32,030 nucleotides of DNA from assembly GCA_002811675.1 (NCBI GenBank), contig PDIM01010263.1, positions 1 to 32,030 of the forward strand, written 5' to 3'. Positions 19,201-27,508 of the stretch are shown one piece after another. A program made the translations under genes and the position numbers. Numbering within the stretch: position 1 is the stretch's first letter; every line of letters starts with the position of its first letter. This stretch comes from Ichthyosporea sp. XGB-2017a (taxonomy: Eukaryota > Opisthokonta > Ichthyosporea). The notes beneath the pieces were generated by a model. That model searched no databases and was not told the DNA's origin. It saw nothing but the letters and a program-made list of their open reading frames with translations.

Positions 19201-19955
19201 CCTTCTCCTCTTCTTCTTCTTACATCACGGGCACTATCGTTAACACTATAGGCAACACCACTGCTGTTCTTTTCAATCTCTTTCAGCAGATGGCGAGTTG
19301 TGGCCCTGGGATCTGCGGCTATTGAGGAAGAGGAGGCATTCGGGGATAAGGAGATTCCCGCCCCACCTTGATCATAATAATAATAATAATAATTATCTTC
19401 CCCTCCACTAGGCTCAATACCTCCTCCTTCCCCGTCCCGGCCCATGGCCAACTCTCTTCGCAACTCAGCCACCTCCCCTTTGAGTCGCTCCACGGTGTCC
19501 ATTACCCCATACAGAGGCCTCGTATCTGTTCGCTCCCCAATCACAAGTGTCACCAGCGCTCCCGCCGCAACGGAGAGCAGATTAACGGGATCATACCACT
19601 CTGCCATAGGCTTGTGTGGCACTCGTCTCACACGAAGGCCCCATTTCTGCGGCAAGCGCTGAAGGATGATCAGACGCAGATCAGAGGGGTGATCAGATAT
19701 GATCAACTGTTGGATAAAGTTTTTGCTTTGGAACTTGTGGGATTCTTCAATCTCTTCGGACAAGTCCTTTTCTGACAGGTATGGATTGAGCAGAGCCAGC
19801 CCGCGATTATGATCATCCGAAGATTTAATGAACCCAGTTAAAGTTCCATTCTTATGAGAAGATGTTCTCCGCTGCAGATGCCGCAAGTCAAATGACGAAT
19901 TTGGTGAGATTTCCTCATTTTGCTCCTTTCCCCCAAACAAATTGAACTTCACCAT
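16269..19955 (-). CDS. Multi-pass membrane calcineurin-like metallophosphoesterase
   Basis: Four exons (19955-17213, 17103-16733, 16641-16547, 16437-16269) give 1125 residues. The calcineurin-like metal-binding motifs occur in order: GGDLVYPHP (D503), GNHDW (N560, H561), CMHRPFW (H639) and AGDLHNYSRYEY (H675). An N-terminal hydrophobic stretch follows EWYDPVNLLSVAAGA. The C-terminal half has several membrane segments (for example LSFGIAAGVINVILVGF and LFLLFEPAILKLWIFLTG), then a conserved soluble tail (MRLDGYKNIVRLRI, HLIEQITI). This layout is known from uncharacterised plant, oomycete and slime-mould proteins; the substrate is unknown. The segment from about 180 to 445 is low-complexity Ser/Asn/Gly-rich and includes six tyrosines in a row from a TAT repeat. 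The start is the first true ATG (19955). An upstream TTG extends the frame but is not expected to be used. Stop TAG. Confidence 0.85.
16438..16546 (-). other. Spliceosomal intron 3, metallophosphoesterase gene
   Basis: 109 nt, GTAGGA donor, GTAATTAG acceptor, phase 2. Without splicing the frame meets TAA just after the donor. After splicing AG|G gives arginine and the frame runs 55 more codons, including the family-typical HLIEQITI. Confidence 0.75.
16642..16732 (-). other. Spliceosomal intron 2, metallophosphoesterase gene
   Basis: 91 nt, GTATGT donor, T-rich tract ending TTATTCAG, phase 0. An in-frame read-through would run into TGA after a non-conserved tail, whereas splicing yields GYK followed by NIVRLRIDSK, as in relatives. 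Confidence 0.85.
17104..17212 (-). other. Spliceosomal intron 1, metallophosphoesterase gene
   Basis: 109 nt, GTAAGC donor, long T-rich tract, CTATTAG acceptor, phase 1. It joins CILWF to ALGIFTDIQSNSRLW within the membrane region. Unspliced, the frame ends in TGA four codons later. Confidence 0.85.
19369..19395. repeat. Trinucleotide repeat encoding polytyrosine
   Basis: An (ATA/TAT)n run inside the metallophosphoesterase gene encodes six tyrosines on the - strand (TAT codons), flanked by acidic residues. It lies in a low-complexity linker. Confidence 0.85.
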
Positions 19956-20504
19956 GACTCTCCTTTTCAATTTACTTTGCCCCCTCCTCCTCCTCTTTTT
20001 CCTTGTTCTTTCTTTCTTTCTTCTTCACTGATCTCAAAGCCTCCAAGGGAATCACCAAATACAACAGAAGAAAAAAAATCCTTTCACGCCCACAGCTTTT
20101 GCTTTTTCTCTTTTTCCGCTTTGCCAAAGAGGTTGAAAGTTGCACATTTTTGTTCACCCCTATTCTTTCTTTCCTTTCTTTAAAAGTTTATATTGATATG
20201 ATTGATACTTTTTATTCTCTAAGCTCTTTTTGGTTGAAAACACACTCTTACTGAAACAACTGACTTAGTAGATTTTGGAAAATTGAACGATCGCCGTTTG
20301 ACGAAAACACGATGATTTGACTTGCTCAGTTTAAGGAAAATTGAAATTGGGTATGCAAAAGTGAGGGTTAATGGTAATACTATAGACTATATATATGTAA
20401 AAACAAAACAGCAAACAAAAATTCTCGGGGTTGTATGTTATATGTGAAGAATTTTTGATGCATTTGGTTGTTCCGAGTTATTGATAGCCGCTGATGAATA
20501 AAGG
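19956..20504. other. Spacer between SMC6 and the metallophosphoesterase gene
   Basis: 549 bases lie between two genes on the - strand. The part near 19960-20180 is pyrimidine-rich on the + strand (purine-rich in the direction of transcription) and is probably the 5' UTR and promoter of the metallophosphoesterase. An ACTATATATATG stretch occurs near 20388-20398. The right end would hold the SMC6 3' UTR. I see no coding frame or RNA gene. Confidence 0.6.
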
Positions 20505-23500
20505 TTAAACTTGGGCAGCCATGGGAGCCGGGCGAAACTGCAATGTGGTCTGGTCCCTTTCAGGATCACGCAGCTTGATGACTTTGACGTCAGACTGTGC
20601 AAGGCCACTGTTCAGATTGGCAAAAACAGCAAAGATCCATACAAAGTAAGTAACTCGACCAAAGTGAACAAAATATACAAGAAGGGCCTTACCTTGAATC
20701 TTGAGGTGTAATAAAAACATACTGCCGATTTCTTGTTGTAACTGCACACTTGATAAGCATAGCCATACTGGCACGACGGTTAACAGCGTCCATGAATACA
20801 TCAAACTCGTCCAAAACACGAAAGGGGCACTCCATTGCTTCCCACAAAGACATGATAAAAGAAATAGTTGAAAACGACCGCTCTCCGCCTGACAACGTTT
20901 TAGTGGTTCCCACAGTAAGCTTTGCTCTCTTATTTTTCCTAGAAGAGTCATTCTCCTTGTTTTTTTCACTATTTTTCGATCTTTGGTTAGCAGCTTCAGC
21001 TTTCTCGTTGATGTTCACATCCAGCTGAAGAGTCTTTTGCTCGTGATCAAACCTCATTGAACCACTATAACCACGCTGAGAAAGGGTCATTGAAAAGTAA
21101 TATTTAGCTCGCAAGGCAATGTATTTCTGGTACTGCTTGAATGCATCACGTCTCTTTTGCAAGGCTTTCTCAAGTTTCTAAATCAGAAGCAATACACAAA
21201 TTAGCACAATGTTTTCAAGTAAATCGCTAATAATAACCAAAAAAAAACTTACATCAACATAAGAATTCAAATTTTGACAGGCTTCTTTGGAATCCTGATA
21301 GCTTTGATTTTTAGCCCTGTACCTATACGCGATTTCATCCACATTGCCTCGGCTACGATTCAAGAAAAGAAAAAATAATACACAATACGGTTAGTATTCC
21401 GGTGCAGAGACATACTTTTGAACTAGAAATCTAACTCCTCATAATACATACTTATTCTCTTCTCTCTCGATAGTTTTCTCGTGACTCGCATACTGTCTTC
21501 CTAGTTCTGCTGAAGACTTCTTCGAAGAAACTCTTTCTGGGTATTTGGCCATAGCCTTTTCAGTCCGGTCATCCACTTCTTGCTTCATAGCGTCCAATTC
21601 CTTCTCCATCTCTTCAAGTCTGGCCTTAATTTGTTCAGATTTGCCTTCGGATGATTGTATATTCTTACCTTTGTTAGCAATCTTTGAGGCAATAGTGTCT
21701 ACCCTTTTGACTTCTTCGGCGGCCAGCGCCAGCATTTTCTCTTGTTTCCTCTTAACTGCATCAGCTTGCTTCCTTAATGGTTCGATTTTCTCTTCATTAG
21801 AGAGCTTTTCACTTTCTAATGTCAAAATAGTCTCACTGCAAGTGCCTATCTTGCGTTGATATTCTTCTACTTCACCTTCAAAGCAAGCAACGGCATTGGA
21901 AACATCTTCTTTTTCTGCTAAAGTGAGGCCTTCTAATTCGGATTCCGTTCTATTCAGCTTCTTCTGGATGTCATTTATATGCCCCTTAAGTTGCTTAAGA
22001 TTGGCAAACAGTTTCGTACGGTCCGAACCAATTTTATCATACTCTCCAGCCATGCTCGAAATTTCCGCCTTCTTTTCTTGGTGTTGGCGCTGATAGCTAG
22101 CAATTTGACTAGCAACATCGGCACCCAGCTTCCTGGTAAAGTTCCTATTCTGGGGCCAGATGTGCTGATAGCTCGTTCCTCCGATGAGCTTTTCTCCGAT
22201 CTTAGTGAAACCAGTGATGTAATTTCCCTGGCGCTGGCGCCCTTGCTTCGGAAACAGGAAGTCATATCCCACCTTATTATCCTCAAAGAGCAACTGAGTT
22301 TCCGGCTTTGCAGAATCGATGACAAGATTGAAAACAGCACTGTTATCACATTGAATAACGTCCAAAACCCTTGGAAAATCTTGACATTGATTGCCTGGAA
22401 CATTATGGCGAGGATCATCAAACTTCCTAGTCATAATCATTGGCTTTCGCTCAATGCGCAAAGCCTTCATTATGCGAATAAGCACAAGTTCATCTTCTTT
22501 ACATGTCACAGCATAAGCCGACATTAATTGCTCACCTAAGCATACCTCAACAGCTTGGGCCCATTCAGGTCGCAACAACTTTATCTCTTGACCAAGTGGA
22601 CCAACAGGTTTACGCGTAAATTTGGACTGGTGCTTCTGAACTTCCTTCAAAATTGCAACATGCTCTGGCCCAAACACGCTGACAGAGTTGTTGTTTCTCT
22701 TTAATTCTTCTACCTTCTTCGTTAGCACGTCCGCTTGGGCATTAACGTTTCTTCTCTCTTTCTGAATGGCATCCTTCCTAGCTTCAACTTCTTTCAACTC
22801 ATTCTCACCTTCACCGACCTTTTTCTTCAACGCATCCATTCGAGTGAAAAAGGCATGCTTATCTTGCTTTAATTTGTTAATCTTTTGCGATATAACTTCG
22901 TTCTCACTTGCAATATCTCGCTCAGCCTTCTGTCGAAGCTCTTCGATGCTCCGTTCAACTTTCTGCTTCTCCCTTTCATGTTCAGTTTTCATCTTTCTAT
23001 TCTTTGCAATATTCTGTTCAAACGTCTTATGTTGCTGTCTCAAGGATTTCAGCTGAGCCTCCGTGGCTTCGCCATCTTTTCGAACATCTTCTGCTTGCTG
23101 CGATTTTAATTGCGCCCTTTCTTCACAGGCAGTTTGGTCATCTTTCAGAATATCAAACTCCTTTCTCAAAGCTTCAAGTTCAAGAAGTGTCTTTTCACGA
23201 ATCTCTCTTAACATTGATTTCTCATCTCCAAGTCTTTTTAGAGAACCCTCGGCTTCACCGACATAAGTCCACAAATATTCTTGCTCGATTCTGGTTAGCT
23301 CATCTTTCATTCTCTGAATGCCCTGGACAGACTCATATTTCTCTTTCCATTCTCGCACTTCAATTTTCATCTGTTTCAAAGCCTGCCCTTTTCGCTTAAC
23401 GCTAGAATTAATCATGTTCTTTTGATTATTGATAAAATTATAATCATTATCCAAAGCCTCAAGATTTGTTGCTTTCATAAAGAAGGCGTATTTGTCTTTT

Positions 23501-24299
23501 GCAGTGGCAGAATTCAAAAACTGACGACTAGTATCCTGATTTAAAATCTGAACAGGGTTGTCAACTTGAATTTCAAATCTGTCACAAATGGCAGTCAATT
23601 CTTCCTTTTTCTTAGAAACCACTCCCTTTTCTCCTTTAATAATATAAGAAGAACCAGAATCCTTTGTTATCCGCCTGATTATTTGGATTCGATTTCCATA
23701 TTCGTCAGGCTTGTGGGCCTCCTCGCCTTCATTTTTTAGGGTCAGAGTAATTTCTGCTGTAGAGCAACCTTTTTTTATCAACTCTTTCAAAGATCCTCCT
23801 CTATTGGTAATGGCCGCTTTACCACCAAGCACCACAGTAATCGCGGTAAGAATGGCAGATTTTCCTGAACCATTTCTACCAACAATAAAGTTGACAATTT
23901 CTCCAAGGTTTACTTCAAGTTGAGAATGGCACATGAAATTACGCAAGAAAAGCTTCTTCATAATTCCAGCTTCGGCTTTGGTGCCTTCGCTGACTTTTGC
24001 TTCTGGATCGGCCAATTTATTCCCTTGACTCTCCACAGTTTCCTTGCCGCCAAATTCACTCTCATCATTCTGGTCATCAGAATCCTACAAGGAACAGAAC
24101 GAGAAAAAATAAAGAAAAAAAAATATTGGTCCAACAGTAAGTACAATTTGCGTCTAGAGAAGCAACTGGATAAATGAATGCACTTTACCGTTTCATCAGA
24201 GTTATCTGACTCCGATTCAGAAGCAGAAGATGATTCCGAAGACTCCTCTTCTTCTTCTTCCTCAATCCTTCTTTTTGAGGGTTGCCTTCTACTATTCAT
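20505..24299 (-). CDS. SMC6: SMC6 subunit of the SMC5/6 complex
   Basis: Five exons (24299-24189, 24084-21452, 21352-21253, 21177-20693, 20607-20505) give 1143 residues, close to yeast and human SMC6. The head has Walker A GRNGSGKS (106-113) in IVNFIVGRNGSGKSAILTA, the ABC signature LSGGERS (1043-1049) and Walker B VLDEFDVFMD (D1071, E1072). The phrases FLRNFMCHSQLEVN and LSGGERSFSTISFIMSLW identify SMC6 rather than SMC5. Two long coiled coils flank a hinge near LGQEIKLLRPEWAQAVEVCLG. SMC5/6 compacts DNA and acts in recombination repair. The N-terminus (exon 1) is a Glu/Ser-rich acidic tail. A Lys/Asn-rich insert (EKNKENDSSRKNKRAK) precedes the ABC signature. The ATG in exon 1 is the only good start. 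Stop TAA. Confidence 0.95.
20608..20692 (-). other. Spliceosomal intron 4, SMC6
   Basis: 85 nt, GTAAGG donor, CTGAACAG acceptor, phase 2. It joins FITPQDS to GLAQSDVKVIKLRDPERDQT, the conserved C-terminal end of SMC6. Confidence 0.88.
21178..21252 (-). other. Spliceosomal intron 3, SMC6
   Basis: 75 nt (the shortest in the window), GTAAGT donor, CTGATTTAG acceptor, phase 0. It joins NLNSYVD to KLEKALQKRRDAF. Confidence 0.88.
21353..21451 (-). other. Spliceosomal intron 2, SMC6
   Basis: 99 nt, GTATGT donor, T-rich tract, AATCGTAG acceptor, phase 2. It joins EREEN to NRGNVDEIAYRYR. Confidence 0.82.
24085..24188 (-). other. Spliceosomal intron 1, SMC6
   Basis: 104 nt, GTAAAG donor, pyrimidine-rich tract, CCTTGTAG acceptor, phase 0. 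It connects the acidic ATG-bearing exon (SDNSDET) to DSDDQNDESEFGG. The downstream exon has no ATG until M79, only 27 residues before Walker A. Confidence 0.85.
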
Positions 24300-24492
24300 G
24301 ATTTAAATCGTTTTCTTTTTTTTTCGTTTCGTTGTTGTTGTTATTTCGAGTGGTTTTGAGGGAAAATCAAAAAATCTACACCAAACAACTAAATTGAATC
24401 CCCACAAAAAACCGAAAACAGGTGAATCAAATAAAACAAACAAAAAGCAAAAGCAAATTTCAAAAAAGCAAAACGCATGAAAATCAACGAAA

Positions 24493-24563
<71 letters not shown>

Positions 24564-24898
24564 GAACCCTCCGAAAAAACAAACAAAAAACAAAAAACGC
24601 CAGCACAACAAAAAAATTAAAAAAAAAAATCTGAGGATCTATTTTTAAAAAAATAGAACATTTGAAAAAATTTTATTTTGGGTTCCTTATTTGGTAATCG
24701 AGGTACAAAAAATTCAAAAAAGGCTTTTTATTTTTTTTTTCTTTTAATGTTTTTTTCTCTTTCTCTTTTTTGTTTTGTTGATTTTATTTTACTTTTAAAC
24801 TAGAAACCAATTCAAAAGGAAATACAACGGAAGGAGGAGGAAAAAATAAGAAAAGAAAAAAGAGGTGTTCGGGGATTGATTTGGCGAGGGAAAAAAAA
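24300..24898. promoter_or_regulatory. Divergent promoter between SMC6 and the MYND gene, with a 69-nt poly(dA) tract
   Basis: These 599 bases separate head-to-head ATGs. The centre is a single uninterrupted run of 69 A (24494-24562), flanked by further A-rich and T-rich segments. Long open frames here are only polylysine or polyphenylalanine artefacts. The tract may act as a nucleosome-free promoter core. Its exact length is open to sequencing error. Confidence 0.6.
24494..24562. repeat. Poly(dA) homopolymer, 69 nt
   Basis: Uninterrupted A from 24494 to 24562, the longest homopolymer in the window, positioned midway between two divergent genes. Confidence 0.9.
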
Positions 24899-27325
24899 AT
24901 GCACCGCTCTTTAATCCATCCGCGGACGGAATATGGCAAGTCCACTCACAATATCTCAAACATAATTGGGGAGTATGCCTATGAGAAGTTTGTCAAGCAG
25001 AATGCATGCTTACAAAGCACCAATTTGCTTGCCAAGAGCTATACAAATCAACTCGCGAAGATTCGTCAGATCCCCAAAGACCCAAAGTTGGTTTGGTATT
25101 TGTCTGTAACAAGACCTCACGTTTACAAGCGAGTAGAAACAAATCCTCGCCTTTCAGTTCGTCCTTTTATTGTGGTTATCTTTGAAATTGAAGCATATTC
25201 AAATTCGTTCTTTCGTTTGAAAAGGCCGGTATTCTTTTCCAAACTGTTTGATGAATTTCCAACAGGAGAAGAATTGCTTCATTGCCTATGCACCGCAATC
25301 TTGAATCCCATCAAAGTTTATCCGGAATTAAAGTCTGATGAAGTAGTTAAGTTGAAAAGAAGAAAATCTTTGAAACCTGCTGCACTGTGGTATGACAAAT
25401 ACGCAACCATAAATCATCTCCAAATGGAACGTTTATCCATGTGCTTTGGCAGCGGGTTACATACAAAATACTTTGGGAACTACAATATTGCAAAGGCTCT
25501 GTCCAAATATCTAGAGAAGTTGAACTTTTGTCAGGATCGCAGGCCTTCTATGGTTAAGTTTAATTCTGTAGAGGATGTGAGGGCATTTTATGCAGCGTGT
25601 GTAAAGCTTTATGAGCTGAAGCCTTGGCGGTACATTTCCCACGATATGAAATGGTCTGCCAAGGTCTTGGCTCATAAATCTGTCAAAATCTTCCAGGTGG
25701 TTGGGGGGAATAAGAATTGCGTACCAGGGTTGATCTTTTTCTCGAGCTTTCGTGTAATGAAATCATACTATTCCACATATACTACTGACTCGTCTTTGGA
25801 GGTTACTAAACTGTCCTTTCGCCATGTTGATGATATCCTTTATACTGATGCGCATTCCATAGAGAAGTATGAATTTCCTATCGCTTCATATAAAGCATAT
25901 CCTCATCTCCATTTGCTTGCTAAAAAATATGATTCAGAAAGTCGGAAGTATATGCCCTATGAGCTAAATCAGAGACCTAAAGGGGAAGAAGTTGTAGTTT
26001 TGACAATGATAATTGAGGGTTTATGTGCCCTTTTATCGGAGAGGCGGCAAATGGGGTCGAATGGGCGTAAATTTACTCCTTTGGACTTTCCTCGCATTTT
26101 CCCCGTCAAAACTGCTAAAGGATCCGTTAGAGTGACCATTTCCTGTCCCCCTTATATTCAAAAGAGGGAATGTTCTGTTTGTGGGAAAAGTGCAGCCAGT
26201 GTTTGCTCTAGGTGTAGAACGGCCTTGTATTGTTCATCCAGTTGTCAAACGTCAGATCACCAAGAGCATAGATCTCATTGTAAGACAATGCGACTGTATA
26301 CTATGAGGAGTGATCAGGTGTTCGACCTCCCTTTTCCTTGGATTAATGAAAGCACAGCTGAGGTACACGATAAATCTATCGATATAGATTCCTTTCTTAG
26401 TGAGATGGATGTTTTTGACAAGGGGATATGGAAGTGTGAACGCACAAAGTATCTTTCAATTAAAGAGTATCCTCCTGGGAGCATTGGCATCAGGATAGAT
26501 ACTAGTGAATACTATTTAAAGGAAAGAGAATATCCCAAGGATGTAATTCGTAACGATTTGCAAGGAACCTTGAACTCTTGGTCGAGCTATTATTCCGTTA
26601 AAAACATTTCGCTTGCGTCTCCTGTAGCCATTGTTCTCCATTGGGCAATGACAATATATCGTATACTTACAAAGTATTGCATGCCCATGAAGATCATTTC
26701 TAAACGAGAAAAGATTGTTCTCCACATCTTGGGCCCACACAGGGAATTGGACTACTTTATTACCTTCAAAGAAATAATGAATCTGCTCCCTGGCTTCCAT
26801 ATCGAATTGAATTTTATTGGCCCTGAAATAACTTCATCTATGCATGGGGGCCATGTTGACTTTGGGGATGTAAAGTCAAATTCCATATTGCAAATTCGGT
26901 TATTTAGGGCAAAGTATCACACATTCTTCAAGACGAAGTACTGGACTCCACCGACGTGTATTATTGCAATGCACCCAAAGCTGAAGGATCACCACTCTTG
27001 GATGCAAACTCTTGATATTATAGACGAGTATGAATTTCCAACATTTTTTACTGAAGCCAATGAATATGACGCACTTCATGACATGGAGTTCATCACATCT
27101 CTTAATATTGAGAATAACGGCTGCTGGGTCCTTAATCCTTTTAGACAGCCTGTAGCATACTGTGATCCCTGTTTAAAACTTCCAGGCTGTAAAAACGGCT
27201 TTATCTTTGGACTTTACATTCCTCAGTTCCCAGAAGAAGAACTGTTTGGTGCTGTGAGCAAGACAAATGAGGCCCAGGGAACGATAAGTGCCAGTGCGAG
27301 TGCTGAGGCCACATCAAAGCAATAG
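24899..27325 (+). CDS. MYND zinc-finger protein with MSS51-like C-terminal region
   Basis: The product has 808 residues. The MYND finger (425 to about 462) reads CSVCGKSAASVCSRC, then LYCSSSCQ and HRSHC, with the usual C2-C2-C2-HC spacing. The region after it (from about 595: VVLHILGPHRELDYF, LNFIGPEI, then CIIAMHPKL, PTFFTEANEYDALHD) matches the C-terminal domain that follows MYND in the MSS51/ZMYND17 group. Before the finger, FYAACVKLYELKPWRYI and the following strands (about 224-300) resemble DUF6930, a domain found in varied bacterial and eukaryotic proteins. The N-terminal 220 residues are not recognised. Yeast MSS51 activates COX1 translation, but that role should not be carried over; no presequence is evident here. 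Start: first ATG, in an A-rich context; a TTG-extended frame is not credible. Single exon, TAG stop. Confidence 0.78.
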   Translation: MHRSLIHPRTEYGKSTHNISNIIGEYAYEKFVKQNACLQSTNLLAKSYTNQLAKIRQIPKDPKLVWYLSVTRPHVYKRVETNPRLSVRPFIVVIFEIEAYSNSFFRLKRPVFFSKLFDEFPTGEELLHCLCTAILNPIKVYPELKSDEVVKLKRRKSLKPAALWYDKYATINHLQMERLSMCFGSGLHTKYFGNYNIAKALSKYLEKLNFCQDRRPSMVKFNSVEDVRAFYAACVKLYELKPWRYISHDMKWSAKVLAHKSVKIFQVVGGNKNCVPGLIFFSSFRVMKSYYSTYTTDSSLEVTKLSFRHVDDILYTDAHSIEKYEFPIASYKAYPHLHLLAKKYDSESRKYMPYELNQRPKGEEVVVLTMIIEGLCALLSERRQMGSNGRKFTPLDFPRIFPVKTAKGSVRVTISCPPYIQKRECSVCGKSAASVCSRCRTALYCSSSCQTSDHQEHRSHCKTMRLYTMRSDQVFDLPFPWINESTAEVHDKSIDIDSFLSEMDVFDKGIWKCERTKYLSIKEYPPGSIGIRIDTSEYYLKEREYPKDVIRNDLQGTLNSWSSYYSVKNISLASPVAIVLHWAMTIYRILTKYCMPMKIISKREKIVLHILGPHRELDYFITFKEIMNLLPGFHIELNFIGPEITSSMHGGHVDFGDVKSNSILQIRLFRAKYHTFFKTKYWTPPTCIIAMHPKLKDHHSWMQTLDIIDEYEFPTFFTEANEYDALHDMEFITSLNIENNGCWVLNPFRQPVAYCDPCLKLPGCKNGFIFGLYIPQFPEEELFGAVSKTNEAQGTISASASAEATSKQ

Positions 27326-27508
27326 TCACTTCTGTTTCGTCAGGTAACACACCCTACAAACCGAATGCGTGCATGAGTAAACTAGCATCCGTCAAACCCA
27401 CGAAAGATACCTTTTGCATCCTTTTGTTTCCAACGTTTGTACAGTTTTTCTTTTTTTTCATTTTTGGTTGTTTATAGGCTATCTCCCTCAAACGCATATT
27501 TATTATAT
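27326..27508. other. Convergent spacer between the MYND gene and AQR
   Basis: 183 bases between two converging stops. It holds the AATAAA of AQR at its right edge. No clear signal for the MYND gene was found and there is no coding frame. Confidence 0.6.
27499..27504 (-). terminator. Poly(A) signal of AQR
   Basis: TTTATT on + is AATAAA on -, starting five bases after the AQR TAA stop, so the 3' UTR would be very short. The same stop-to-signal spacing is seen in the MFS gene. Confidence 0.6.

Noticed and set aside
19953-19970. TTG-initiated extension of the metallophosphoesterase
   Set aside because: A good ATG follows five codons later at 19955; nuclear genes seldom start at TTG. The same reasoning was applied to EEF2KMT, Rabex-5-like, MYND and internal-exon frames that open with TTG or GTG.
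24303-24634. Polyphenylalanine and polylysine open frames
   Set aside because: Produced by the 69-nt A run; no real gene.
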